Assembly (NCBI RefSeq): GCF_902813185.1
Contig: NZ_LR778301.1
Location: forward strand, 1,798,001-1,862,000
DNA from: Denitratisoma oestradiolicum
GTDB lineage: Bacteria > Pseudomonadota > Gammaproteobacteria > Burkholderiales > Rhodocyclaceae
Direction: 5' to 3'
Length of the DNA: 64,000 nt
The notes under the pieces were generated by a model. The model searched no databases and had not been told where the DNA came from. It was given only the letters and a program-made list of their open reading frames with translations. This document shows positions 34,506 through 42,917 of the stretch, one piece after another. The position numbers were made by a program, and so were the translations under genes. How positions within the stretch are numbered: position 1 is the first letter of the stretch; each line of letters begins with the position of its first letter.

Positions 34506-34709
34506 ATGGTTATTCTTGAGTCGTGCCCATTTTGCGGCAGTCAGCATGTGGAATCCAGCGAAGTAGATATCAACGGATGGATGGTTGAGTGCATGGATTG
34601 TCATGCGACCGGACCTATCGGTCGAACCGAGGCTTTATCTGTAACTGCCTGGAGTAGGCGCCACCTGAAGGTGCCTGTCCATTCGCAATCCGTTGCAACC
34701 GCCGCCTGA
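34506..34709 (+). CDS. Lar-like zinc-ribbon protein
   Basis: A 67-residue protein with N-terminal CPFCGS and later CMDCHATGP, a CxxC...CxxC zinc ribbon as in Lar-family restriction-alleviation proteins (ILESCPFCGSQHVE, GWMVECMDC, GRTEALSVTAWSRR). Lar proteins relieve host type I restriction; in a conjugative element this could protect incoming DNA. A strong AGGAGGAG site precedes the start. Assignment rests on the motif pattern alone. Confidence 0.7.
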   Translation: MVILESCPFCGSQHVESSEVDINGWMVECMDCHATGPIGRTEALSVTAWSRRHLKVPVHSQSVATAA

Positions 34710-34725
34710 TACCTCCCGAGAGAAA

Positions 34726-36084
34726 TCAGGAACGCTTGGCCAAACGTTCCGCTACCGACGGGTCGAATTCCTTCCTGGTAAGAAGTTCACTAATCGTCGA
34801 TTGTCGAGACTTGATCGCATCGGCGACGAACCCTCGTCGCTCTTCAATGACCGGAAGCACTTTCTCTCTCAGAAAATCCCGCTCCAATGGCAAAAGCCGT
34901 TCGTCTCCGATGATTTTGGAGATGGCGTCCGGCAGGTCTGCGCTCATCCGTGACAAGACGCCTCGAACCAGCCTTGGTGCCACACCAGCCTCATAGGCCA
35001 TCGCGTCCCAGTGCGGCCCCTCTACCCAGCCCGGCTTGTTCTCACCGGCGATGGCCATGGACATGGTCTGTCTTGGCAGGTACGCCTCCACGCAAAGCAT
35101 GTCGTAGAACGGCGCCACTGCGGCTTTCTGCCCCCGCATCAGAAATGCAATGTTCTTGGCGTGCGCATCCAGATTGCCGATCAGGTAGTTGAAGGCAACC
35201 CACTGGACAACTGCATTGGCAGCCACGATGGGGCGATCGATGAAAGTGCCGCGAAGAACCCCAAACAAGTGATGCAAACCCAGGCCGCCCTCGCTCTCGT
35301 ATTTCTTTGAAGGCGCCACACCCAACGCCTGGCACAGGTCGATCTGATGAAGCCGCCCGAATGCCCTGCCAGCCGCCGTCTCCGGGCTCTTATCCAATGG
35401 CACCCGGTCAAATCGTTCGATGACATAAAGTGGCTCGGGGAGATGCAGCAACCCAACCGCGGGTACCGGAACCTTCAACTCATGGGCGAGGCGCATGCAG
35501 AAAAATTCGTTGGCCGGACAGTGAGGAAAATCCGCGCTGGCGTTCTCTGGCTTGACGATATGGGTTGATGGCGCCGAACCTTCGGGCAGGAACATCGCGC
35601 CGCTGGCGTCGATGCGCAGACCGAGTTTTTCCTGTGCACCTGCCAGAGACATGCGGATTTCTTCCCATGACGCCATCAGAGGGAGATTGCGCGCCCTGGA
35701 TTCCTCAATTTTTTCCTGTAGCGCCGCTCTCGCGAGTGGAACCAGAATTTCCCCTGTCGTCGCATCGAACCCTTCGGGGATTAGCGAAAGAGCCCCAGCA
35801 GTGTCCTGTCCGTGTCGAATCAGAAGCGCCCACGTGTCTCGGGGGTCGAGTCTGTCCCGAAAGGCGATCAGGTCTCGCAGTCGGCCTTCGGGCAACAGGT
35901 TCTCGAAGAACCACTCAACCGGCTTGGCATCCGCAGTATCTTCGAATTTTCGGGTGGCGATCGGAAAATTGGGCGAGAGTGCGTAATCCTTCCACTCAGC
36001 CGAGTAGACGAACTTCCACCGCCCATTTTCGATTTCAATGGTTCCGACCGGGATCCCATTGGCCGAGACAATCAAAGCACTCAT
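34726..36084 (-). CDS. hipA: HipA-family serine/threonine kinase toxin
   Basis: A 452-residue HipA kinase. Landmarks: N-terminal subdomain 1, SLAGAQEKLGL (P-loop-like), HIVKPE (ATP contact), YVIERFDR, the catalytic NLDAHAKNIAF with Asp and Asn, and APFYDML in place of DFG. E. coli HipA phosphorylates glutamyl-tRNA synthetase and stops growth. Catalytic residues look intact. Its start overlaps the hipB stop by 4 bases. Confidence 0.92.
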   Translation of the reverse strand: MSALIVSANGIPVGTIEIENGRWKFVYSAEWKDYALSPNFPIATRKFEDTADAKPVEWFFENLLPEGRLRDLIAFRDRLDPRDTWALLIRHGQDTAGALSLIPEGFDATTGEILVPLARAALQEKIEESRARNLPLMASWEEIRMSLAGAQEKLGLRIDASGAMFLPEGSAPSTHIVKPENASADFPHCPANEFFCMRLAHELKVPVPAVGLLHLPEPLYVIERFDRVPLDKSPETAAGRAFGRLHQIDLCQALGVAPSKKYESEGGLGLHHLFGVLRGTFIDRPIVAANAVVQWVAFNYLIGNLDAHAKNIAFLMRGQKAAVAPFYDMLCVEAYLPRQTMSMAIAGENKPGWVEGPHWDAMAYEAGVAPRLVRGVLSRMSADLPDAISKIIGDERLLPLERDFLREKVLPVIEERRGFVADAIKSRQSTISELLTRKEFDPSVAERLAKRS

Positions 36085-36317
36085 GCCGCTTCACCCGGCA
36101 ATCTCAGCCTGACGTCAATACCGAACCGGCTGCAGACGGACAGAACTTTTCCGATCTGAGCTGTCGGCTTCCCTTGCTCCAGACCGTTAAGAAATGGCAA
36201 ACTGACGTTGCATAGCGCAGCGGCATCGCTTTGAGTCAGTCCAGATTCCTTGCGAACAGCCCGAAGAATCTCTCCAAGCTCGACGACAGAGGAGATACCT
36301 ACTTCCCTGTTTGCCAT
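36081..36317 (-). CDS. hipB: HipB-like HTH antitoxin
   Basis: A 78-residue Xre-type helix-turn-helix protein (LGEILRAVRKESGLTQSDAA, then LCNVSLPFLNGLEQGKPTA) that should neutralise HipA and repress the operon. ATG 36317 is chosen over one at 36362 because GGAG precedes it and the longer form would run through an operator-like sequence. Coupled to hipA. Confidence 0.9.
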   Translation of the reverse strand: MANREVGISSVVELGEILRAVRKESGLTQSDAAALCNVSLPFLNGLEQGKPTAQIGKVLSVCSRFGIDVRLRLPGEAA

Positions 36318-36333
36318 AGATTCTCCGTAAAAG

Positions 36334-36399
36334 ATAAACGACCGTTGAATTTTGCCCTGCATTAGCCCTTAATGCAAGAAAACATAAACGATCGTTTAT
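36334..36399. promoter_or_regulatory. Paired hipBA operators
   Basis: ATAAACGATCGTTTAT (36384-36399) is a perfect 16-bp palindrome; ATAAACGACCGTTG (36334-36347) is an imperfect second copy 50 bases away, nearer hipB. Both precede hipB and fit cooperative repression by HipB. Confidence 0.6.
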
Positions 36400-36443
36400 T
36401 ATTGCTGCCGATCCTTGCCTGGTGACGGCACAACCCTGACGGC

Positions 36444-36734
36444 TTACTTCTTTTTGGCTTTGCCGGCGACTTCCTGTTTGAAGGTGGCGCCCGCTGAGAA
36501 CTTCGGCACCGTCGTTGCAGCGATCTTGATTTTCTCGCCGGTTTTCGGGTTCTTGCCTTCGCGAGCTGCGCGTGCTGCCGACTTGAACGTACCAAAGCCC
36601 ACCAGAGTCACCGAATCTCCCTTGGCGACAGCGGTCACAATTTCTTCGACCAGAACATCCACGGCACGGCCGGCGGCCGCCTTGGAAAGATCAGCCTTTG
36701 TTGCCAGCGCTTCGATCAGTTCGGATTTGTTCAT
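36444..36734 (-). CDS. HU-family DNA-binding protein
   Basis: A 96-residue HU/IHF protein beginning MNKSELIEALATKADLSKAA, with the DNA-binding arm GKNPKTGEKIKI and the usual GFGTF turn, and a Lys/Ala tail (GKAKKK). It is probably an accessory nucleoid protein carried by the element; such genes are common in large conjugative elements. The in-frame TTG one codon earlier is less likely. It could also assist integration or relaxosome formation. Confidence 0.92.
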   Translation of the reverse strand: MNKSELIEALATKADLSKAAAGRAVDVLVEEIVTAVAKGDSVTLVGFGTFKSAARAAREGKNPKTGEKIKIAATTVPKFSAGATFKQEVAGKAKKK

Positions 36735-36778
36735 CAAGGTGCTCCCTATGGTTTATCAATAAAAACTGGATTCTCTCA

Positions 36779-37189
36779 CTATTGCGAAGGCACATCGCGG
36801 GACAGCGCCCGCGATGCAGCGTCGAGGTCCATGCCCTCTGTCGGCGGACGTCCATCACGGCACAGATTCAGTTCATAGCGGACTGCAAAAGGGATTTGCT
36901 GACCATTGGTCGTGGGAACGCCGTCTTGCAATAAGGTGGCCTCCAATCGAGCACACCCCGCAGCAGAGAAGTGTCTGATGGTCCTGACCTGAACCCGTAC
37001 CGGCAACGATGAACGTGTCTGCGCCTTGAAGAAGTCGGCCATTGGGCCGCTCATTTCGCCATCGGATCGGCCGCTTGGCGCATCGATGGCAGCCAGAAGA
37101 TATTGCTTTAATTCGGTCGCGAGGATCTCCTCACTCGATAACAGAGCAAAGAAACAAAGTGCCATTGCGAGTGCCCGGTATCGTTTCAT
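36779..37189 (-). CDS. Exported protein at the end of the tra operon
   Basis: A 136-residue protein with a signal peptide (MALCFFALLSSEEILATE) and two Cys in the mature part (AAGCARLEATLL and LNLCRDGRPPTEG) likely to be disulphide-linked. It overlaps the traN stop by 4 bases, so it belongs to the traW-traU-trbC-traN unit. No family recognised; probably an accessory periplasmic transfer protein. Confidence 0.65.
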   Translation of the reverse strand: MKRYRALAMALCFFALLSSEEILATELKQYLLAAIDAPSGRSDGEMSGPMADFFKAQTRSSLPVRVQVRTIRHFSAAGCARLEATLLQDGVPTTNGQQIPFAVRYELNLCRDGRPPTEGMDLDAASRALSRDVPSQ

Positions 37190-39270
37190 CGGTTGTAGTA
37201 GCTGTTTACGCGCTGCTGGACGGTGCCTTGCACGTTCTGACCGAAGGAGGTAGCGCTGGGAATGCGAACACCGGACGATATTTCCTGGATGAATTCGCTC
37301 ATATCTATCCGGGAAAAGTCCAAGCGCTCGAACTCAGCCGTGGTGAAGCCTGAGCAATCCGGGTTCTCGCCGCTCCCCCAGCTTTTGCCGACCTGGCTCC
37401 TGCCCTGCTCATTGATGATCCGGGCCAGGCGGGAGTTGAAGCAGCAGTAGGACTGAGTCTGTTCAATACAGGTCCGGATAATGGGCACCCGTGCCGAACA
37501 GTACGATCCGACATGCACGCACAGGCTGGCATCCCGGTGCATCGCGAGAAGCTGTTCAGATTGCTCGCAGGAAAGCAGTTCCGACAATAATTGCAGCGCG
37601 ATGGCCGCCGCCATGGAATAGGGATCAAAGTACAGGTTGAAGCTCCCCAGGGAGCCGAGCGAATAAATTGGCCCACCCAGCAGACCGCTACTCACCGCCC
37701 CCGTCGAGAATGTCAGACCGTAGAAGGTGAAAGACGGCTGGAAATTTGTCGGCGTGAAAAGCACCTCGGAGGAAATCATGGCCTGTGCACCAGCTTCGAC
37801 ATAGCTGGTGAATTCCGGGTACATGAAGTCGAACATGTACTTGCTGCCGGCGTTGATGGCGAGCTGGCCACCAATCATCACACCCTGCATGGTGGCTGCC
37901 ATCAGGTTGTGATTGCTCCTGGCCGCACCACCACCGCCTTTCTTGCAGCAGTCGACCAGACCGAAGAGTTTCTTTCGGCATCGCTCGCCCGTACCCTTGA
38001 ACAGACGTTGATCGGCGCCATAAACCCCGGCCTCGCGGGCTGCCTCCATGGAGGCCATGGCTTTGCCGAAATCCTGGTCCGCTGGATTGCTGGTGTCGAA
38101 ACAGTTGGAGCCACCCTGGCAAAATGAACGCTGGTCACACACGGTCCGCTGACTCTGGGTTGCTGGCGACGCCGGGCAAGAATACGTCCGCTCGCTCATG
38201 TCGCACCCACCCGATGACAAGGGATCAACGCACTGCGAGGACACTGGCGTACACCCGCGATCGATCAAGGGCTGACAATCGTTTGTCAGGGTGCTGCCGG
38301 CACAGGTGTAATCCTCAGACCTCGTCCAGCAGGAATCTCCGGAGCTTTGCGCCCCGGCCGGCAAGGGGGAGACCGTCGAAAGGCACACTTGCAAGCCGTT
38401 GATGGTTTTGCACGGCGTGCTGTCGGTGCAAGTGGTCGCCGCATGCACGCAGTTGCTGCTGCTGGCGAGCGAGGCGCATTGACTGGTGTCGAGCGTGTTG
38501 GATCGGATGGTGTAGGACGTGTTGAGTTCGACCACGGTCGGCGTACCGGTCGACGCCGTGACATTGGTGCATTGGTAGCGACGGGTATATTGGTTGCAGG
38601 AGCCGTCAAACGCCGTGCTGTCGCAGGTCGAGCTGACCAAGGCGCACCCTTGTGTTGCCTTGATGGCGGCGCAATAGTCGACATGGTTTTCGGCGATGCA
38701 GGAATAGTCGTCCTGGTAACTCCAACAGGTTGCCGTGGAATTCAGCCCGCCCGCTGGCGGTGTAACACCGGCCAGACAGACGGTCGCCCCGCTGGAATCG
38801 AGCTTGCAAGGAGTGGAATCCACGCAGGAATGCGACGCCAGGCGACAGCGCGAATTTTGCGCATAGCTGCTGCACTGGCTGGTATTCGCTGTATCCGTGA
38901 CCAGTGAATAGGTGTTGTCGAGACGAACCGTATTGGTGGGCGTGCCCTGGTTGTTTCCACAACGGAACGTCTTGGTGTAGGTATTGCACGTGCCATTGAA
39001 TGCCGTGTCGCTGCACACCGAGCTGGTCTGCCCACAGCCGGCGGCCGTCAAAGCCGAACAGTAGTCGATCGAGTTCGGCTTGATGCAGGTGTAGGTATCC
39101 TGATATTCCCAGCAGCCACCGACATCCGCCAGCGTCACCACGACTCCCGATATCGTCTTGCTGGCGGTGCTATCCACGCACGTCGAACTTTCCAGCCGGC
39201 AATCGCCCGCGTACGCATTGCCGCCGAAAACGAGCAGAATCGCCAGCACATATCGAATGGCGATTCTCAT
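37186..39270 (-). CDS. traN: Conjugative mating-pair stabilisation protein TraN
   Basis: A 694-residue Cys-rich outer-membrane-type protein that stabilises donor-recipient contact. After a signal peptide (YVLAILLVFGGNAYAG) come three roughly 120-residue Cys modules, each with a CW-x2-xDxYxC core (CWEYQDTYTC, CWSYQDDYSC, CWTRSEDYTC). A middle region has FDTSNPADQDFGKAMASMEA, and the C-terminal third has the TraN signature CSARVPIIRTCIEQTQSYCCF. The start is taken as ATG 39270, overlapping the upstream gene by 4 bases. Confidence 0.88.
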   Translation of the reverse strand: MRIAIRYVLAILLVFGGNAYAGDCRLESSTCVDSTASKTISGVVVTLADVGGCWEYQDTYTCIKPNSIDYCSALTAAGCGQTSSVCSDTAFNGTCNTYTKTFRCGNNQGTPTNTVRLDNTYSLVTDTANTSQCSSYAQNSRCRLASHSCVDSTPCKLDSSGATVCLAGVTPPAGGLNSTATCWSYQDDYSCIAENHVDYCAAIKATQGCALVSSTCDSTAFDGSCNQYTRRYQCTNVTASTGTPTVVELNTSYTIRSNTLDTSQCASLASSSNCVHAATTCTDSTPCKTINGLQVCLSTVSPLPAGAQSSGDSCWTRSEDYTCAGSTLTNDCQPLIDRGCTPVSSQCVDPLSSGGCDMSERTYSCPASPATQSQRTVCDQRSFCQGGSNCFDTSNPADQDFGKAMASMEAAREAGVYGADQRLFKGTGERCRKKLFGLVDCCKKGGGGAARSNHNLMAATMQGVMIGGQLAINAGSKYMFDFMYPEFTSYVEAGAQAMISSEVLFTPTNFQPSFTFYGLTFSTGAVSSGLLGGPIYSLGSLGSFNLYFDPYSMAAAIALQLLSELLSCEQSEQLLAMHRDASLCVHVGSYCSARVPIIRTCIEQTQSYCCFNSRLARIINEQGRSQVGKSWGSGENPDCSGFTTAEFERLDFSRIDMSEFIQEISSGVRIPSATSFGQNVQGTVQQRVNSYYNR

Positions 39271-40463
39271 CTTGCTCGCTGCTGCAAGGTGGCGCACTCA
39301 TTCGAGGTCCAGCTGCTGACCGTCTTCGACATGGGGAGTTGCAAGGCAGCCCCTGTGCCCGTTCCACCCGAGGAGTTACATCCGGAACTCACATTCCGCA
39401 TGGACGGCGTGCAGGTCGTCGAGTTGCAGCTGACACTGAAGTAGACGTACAGGTTGCAACCGAAACCGAGATTGCTGACGTAGTAATCGGTGACGGATTG
39501 CCCTGGGGCAACCGCCACCGGAAACCGGCCATAGCTGCCATCCCACGGATAGCCGATCCAGTTGTAGTCGTAGCGATTGACACCGTCGTAGGAACGGTAT
39601 GACTCGACGACATAGGAGTGGCCATCACTTCCGCAGAAAATGTTCATGGCCATGTAGGGATCGACACACCAACTGCAGTCCATGAATGCGGTTCGGCCCA
39701 GCCATGCCCCGGGCGTGCATTGACCGAAACCCACCGTCGCCGAGACGCCGCGGCGACAACTCAAGGTCTCGTAGCCTTGAACGGTCTGGTTGCACTGGTA
39801 GTTGTAGGCAGTATTCACGGCAATCTGCCGACCGATGAAACACGTTGCGTTGCTCAGCGTCTGCATCTGCTCGACGCACTGGTAAAGGTGATACTGATCA
39901 ACCGTGATCTGGCGCGCGGTCGTGCACAAATTGCTGGTCACCGGCCGATACTCGGTGCAGATTTCCGTCGTAAAAGTCGCGGGGGTCGTATCCGTCACCA
40001 CCCGGCAGGATTCCGTGCTGGAACCAACGTTGATTCCGGTGAATTGCAGTGCGGGATTGCTGGCGATCGCGTTGGCGCGGCTGATCAGAGGATCCGTGGC
40101 CCGGTCGATCGAGAATGCGGGCCTGACACTGGGATTCCGGGCAACGAAATTGACGGCATCGCACTCCTGCCGTCGATAGGCGTCTGCGTTTGGAGCCTGG
40201 CTGGAACAATCCGTCACCTTGGCGACCCCGGGGCCGGAGAGCTGCCCCATGCCCCCTTGGTAATACTGGGTCTGGCTGGCGCTCTGGCCATAGCCCGGCA
40301 CAATGGTTGTCGCACTACCGGTACCGATTCCCTGAAATGCGCCGCCCACCGCTCCTGACCCGAGCGACCTTCCATCGCCAAAGGCGGTGCTGGCGTCATA
40401 GCCCTGAGCAAAGACCGACGTAATTCCGCTGACGAGCAAATAGAGCAGCCAGAGAAACCTCAT
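39267..40463 (-). CDS. Cys-rich exported transfer protein upstream of traN
   Basis: A 398-residue protein with a signal peptide (FLWLLYLLVSGITSVFAQG), a Gly/Ser-rich N-terminal stretch and many Cys in the second half (CRRGVSATVGFGQC, CSWCVDPYMAMNIFC, GCNLYVYFSVSC). It lies between trbC and traN with 4-base overlaps on both sides. Possibly a second TraN-like adhesin or a disulphide-rich mating-pair component; no family recognised with certainty. Confidence 0.65.
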   Translation of the reverse strand: MRFLWLLYLLVSGITSVFAQGYDASTAFGDGRSLGSGAVGGAFQGIGTGSATTIVPGYGQSASQTQYYQGGMGQLSGPGVAKVTDCSSQAPNADAYRRQECDAVNFVARNPSVRPAFSIDRATDPLISRANAIASNPALQFTGINVGSSTESCRVVTDTTPATFTTEICTEYRPVTSNLCTTARQITVDQYHLYQCVEQMQTLSNATCFIGRQIAVNTAYNYQCNQTVQGYETLSCRRGVSATVGFGQCTPGAWLGRTAFMDCSWCVDPYMAMNIFCGSDGHSYVVESYRSYDGVNRYDYNWIGYPWDGSYGRFPVAVAPGQSVTDYYVSNLGFGCNLYVYFSVSCNSTTCTPSMRNVSSGCNSSGGTGTGAALQLPMSKTVSSWTSNECATLQQRAR

Positions 40464-41164
40464 GGCTTGCGGCCTGCCAGTCTGGCCGAGAACCGACGAG
40501 TCGCCTCGGCCCATGTCGGTGCCTGACGCTCGATGAGATCAAGGGCGTAGTCCTGGGTGACATCGCCGTCAACCTTGATGTAACTCGTTGGTACTGCGCA
40601 GCCATCGGTGCCAATCCGGGTTGCCTGGCTGGGTTTGGCCAGCACCAGCGCCGGGACCTGCGTCACCTTGAATTGGGTGAACGCCGGTGGGTGGATGATG
40701 GCAGTGACGTTTCGCTTGCCGATCAGCTTGGCAATTTCCTCGCCCATCCGTGCCATCGAATTGCCTTTGAAACCGCGCAACACCAGAACCGCACCCGACT
40801 TTTCCGACTGGATGACGATTCGCTCCAGAGATTCCCGAGGCATCGAGAAGGACACGAAAATCATCAACTCCGGCGAGTCTGTTGGGTTCGGCCGATTGCT
40901 TGTGGCCGGAAACTGACGGTAGCCTTCGGCGATCCGGGCAATATCGGCTTGCCTTGCCTCTGGCTTGGGCAAGGACTCGACCTTGGGGACTGAAGTCGCA
41001 CCGAAGTCCGTGGGCAGCTTGCCGGAGCCAAGTGCTTCCTCCATGCGCTGTCTGGCCAGTCGCATGTCGTAATCAGTCGGTAACGCTGCCTGTCCCCAGG
41101 CTTGAGTAGCCATGCAAACCCAAAGGCATATGGCGACGGGAAAGGTGCGCGTAGAGCCGTTCAT
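40460..41164 (-). CDS. trbC: F-type pilus assembly protein TrbC
   Basis: A 234-residue exported protein with signal peptide (VAICLWVCMATQAWG) and the thioredoxin-like TrbC domain: LMIFVSFSMPRESLERIV, GFKGNSMARM, VPALVLAKP. In F-type systems it acts with TraW in pilus assembly. The start is the ATG at 41164, 4 bases after the traU stop. Confidence 0.88.
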   Translation of the reverse strand: MNGSTRTFPVAICLWVCMATQAWGQAALPTDYDMRLARQRMEEALGSGKLPTDFGATSVPKVESLPKPEARQADIARIAEGYRQFPATSNRPNPTDSPELMIFVSFSMPRESLERIVIQSEKSGAVLVLRGFKGNSMARMGEEIAKLIGKRNVTAIIHPPAFTQFKVTQVPALVLAKPSQATRIGTDGCAVPTSYIKVDGDVTQDYALDLIERQAPTWAEATRRFSARLAGRKP

Positions 41165-41168
41165 GGCG

Positions 41169-42182
41169 TCAGAAGGCTCCCTGGCAGCAGTTGCGCTTGC
41201 GGAACACCATGTAGGCGAAGTCTTCGCCCTCGAACGGATATTCCTTCCCGGCACCCCACAGGATCGTCGAACGCCCCAAGGGCTGGCAGCACTTCCCGGC
41301 GATCTTCGCGGTTTGCGGAACCGGGTATAGCATCTGATACTTGTAGCCGGTCTTGTCCATGATCGGCTGCGGGTAGTAACCGCACAAGCCGTCCTCGCCG
41401 GAGGCGGCCCACATCAGACCTTCGCGGTGCATCTTGGCGATCAGCCGCGTCATTTCCAGGCTAGAGGCCTGGACCCCGCCGATATGCGCTTGCACGTTTC
41501 CGTTGAGTGGATACAAGCTGCCCTGGCATCCGGCACACCAGAACAAGGCGTTCGACGGAAAGCCGGCGGTTGCCGAGACACAATCCGCGGCACAGGCGGC
41601 TCGTGCCGGGAGATTGCCGAACAAAGCGACATCGGGATTGAAGATGAAGGTCAACTCGTCGTCGTTCCACATGGGATCGAGTTCGGTGAGGTACGCCACG
41701 TCGAATGAACTTTGTTCCAGGCAGGCGTTATCGAAGATCGCTTCGAGCCAGAAAATGATTGGATCGACATACCAATGCACCTGATAGAACGACGATGTCG
41801 CGGTGCTGTCCTGGCTGAAACGGGACCCGCGCGGCGCATCGAAGCCGGGATTGAGTTCGATGCCACCAAGACTGGTCATGCAGAAGGGACGGCGCACCAC
41901 ATCCACGCGCCGCACCGGCTCCCAGAAGCTGACCTTGAAGCCGACACGCAGTTGCGATGGACAGAGGCAGACGGGGGATCCACCAGGATTCGGAGTGTCT
42001 TCCTGATCGAGGGAAACCAGATCGAGGCCGCCAAATCGGAGCGGCATCAGGCAGCTCCAGCAGATGTCCGTAATCGGATTGGCAAACCGCCCGGTACAGG
42101 TTGCCGTAGCAAAGGCTGGGCGCAAGAAAAGCACGCCGAGCACAATGACCGAAACGAATGCGAGGTTACGGGCGAACTTCAT
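41169..42182 (-). CDS. traU: Conjugative transfer protein TraU
   Basis: A 337-residue exported Cys-rich protein (signal peptide VSVIVLGVLFLRPAFA). The TraU landmarks are ITDICWSCLMPLRFGG near the N-terminus, then CLCPSQLRVGFKVSFWEPVR, RPFCMTSLGGIEL, and CAGCQGSLYPLNGN, ending in KRNCCQGAF. It is needed for DNA transfer more than pilus growth in F-like systems. It overlaps traW by 17 bases. Confidence 0.92.
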   Translation of the reverse strand: MKFARNLAFVSVIVLGVLFLRPAFATATCTGRFANPITDICWSCLMPLRFGGLDLVSLDQEDTPNPGGSPVCLCPSQLRVGFKVSFWEPVRRVDVVRRPFCMTSLGGIELNPGFDAPRGSRFSQDSTATSSFYQVHWYVDPIIFWLEAIFDNACLEQSSFDVAYLTELDPMWNDDELTFIFNPDVALFGNLPARAACAADCVSATAGFPSNALFWCAGCQGSLYPLNGNVQAHIGGVQASSLEMTRLIAKMHREGLMWAASGEDGLCGYYPQPIMDKTGYKYQMLYPVPQTAKIAGKCCQPLGRSTILWGAGKEYPFEGEDFAYMVFRKRNCCQGAF

Positions 42183-42789
42183 CGATCCGCAATCTCTTGC
42201 CGTCCTGGCTGACGATCGCCGGCACTTGGCGAATCCCCAGTCGCCGAACCAACGATCCACCCTGGTCGTAATACACCGCCTGCTTCCAGGCCCGCATCAG
42301 TTTCAGGGGTTCTCCGGCCACCAGGATCGGTTTGTTCATCCCACCCCCCTCGCCCAGACGAAGCTTGGCAAAGGCCACCTGCCGACTATCACGTCCGTCG
42401 AAAAACAGCAGCTTTCGGGTCAGGGAAACATGATCGAACGGATTGATCTTGATGCCGCGAGCGAAAAGCAAGGCGCCTTCCGCGTTGCGAATATCCCGAT
42501 CCACGGTCAAGGTTGGATCGACATGGTAGGTACGCGGTGAGTCAGTCGTCTTGATGCCAGCAACAGCCTTGGGGGCCTCAATACCGCCGATCACCTTGTC
42601 GCGATATTCAGTCTGTTTGCGCGCCAGTTCACCGGATTTTTCCATTTGCTTCAATCGGGCCTGGATGACCTCGATCAAATCCGGTTCCGCGATCTCATAG
42701 GTCGGGCCGACGACACCCAATTCCGCAGCGAACGCAGAAAATGTCGTACAGGTGAAAAGCACAAGGAGAATGCGAACCAGAGACCACAT
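42166..42789 (-). CDS. traW: Conjugative transfer protein TraW
   Basis: A 207-residue exported protein (signal peptide ILLVLFTCTTFSAFA). Family blocks are LGVVGPTYEIAEPDLIEVI, YHVDPTLTVDRDI, IKINPFDHVSLTRKLLFFDG, and VPAIVSQDGKRLRIDEV at the end. It works with TrbC and TraU in F-type secretion. ATG 42789 is chosen because it yields the signal peptide; a longer form would enter the inverted repeat at 42830. It is first in this minus-strand tra unit. Confidence 0.9.
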   Translation of the reverse strand: MWSLVRILLVLFTCTTFSAFAAELGVVGPTYEIAEPDLIEVIQARLKQMEKSGELARKQTEYRDKVIGGIEAPKAVAGIKTTDSPRTYHVDPTLTVDRDIRNAEGALLFARGIKINPFDHVSLTRKLLFFDGRDSRQVAFAKLRLGEGGGMNKPILVAGEPLKLMRAWKQAVYYDQGGSLVRRLGIRQVPAIVSQDGKRLRIDEVRP

Positions 42790-42829
42790 AAGGGGCGATT
42801 CTGGCTGGGGGGAACACCGCTGGATTTTT

Positions 42830-42856
42830 GAAATGCGCACTTTTCGGGCGCATTTC
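42830..42856. promoter_or_regulatory. 27-bp inverted repeat, copy 2 (upstream of traW)
   Basis: GAAATGCG and CGCATTTC flank CACTTTTCGGG. It lies 41 bases upstream of the traW start, where a transcription factor controlling the traW-traU-trbC-traN unit would bind. Confidence 0.65.
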
Positions 42857-42917
42857 GGCTACCTGTAACCGCTACGGTCGCTGACGACTCGACCGGGCGC
42901 TACGTAGAGGAAACGAA

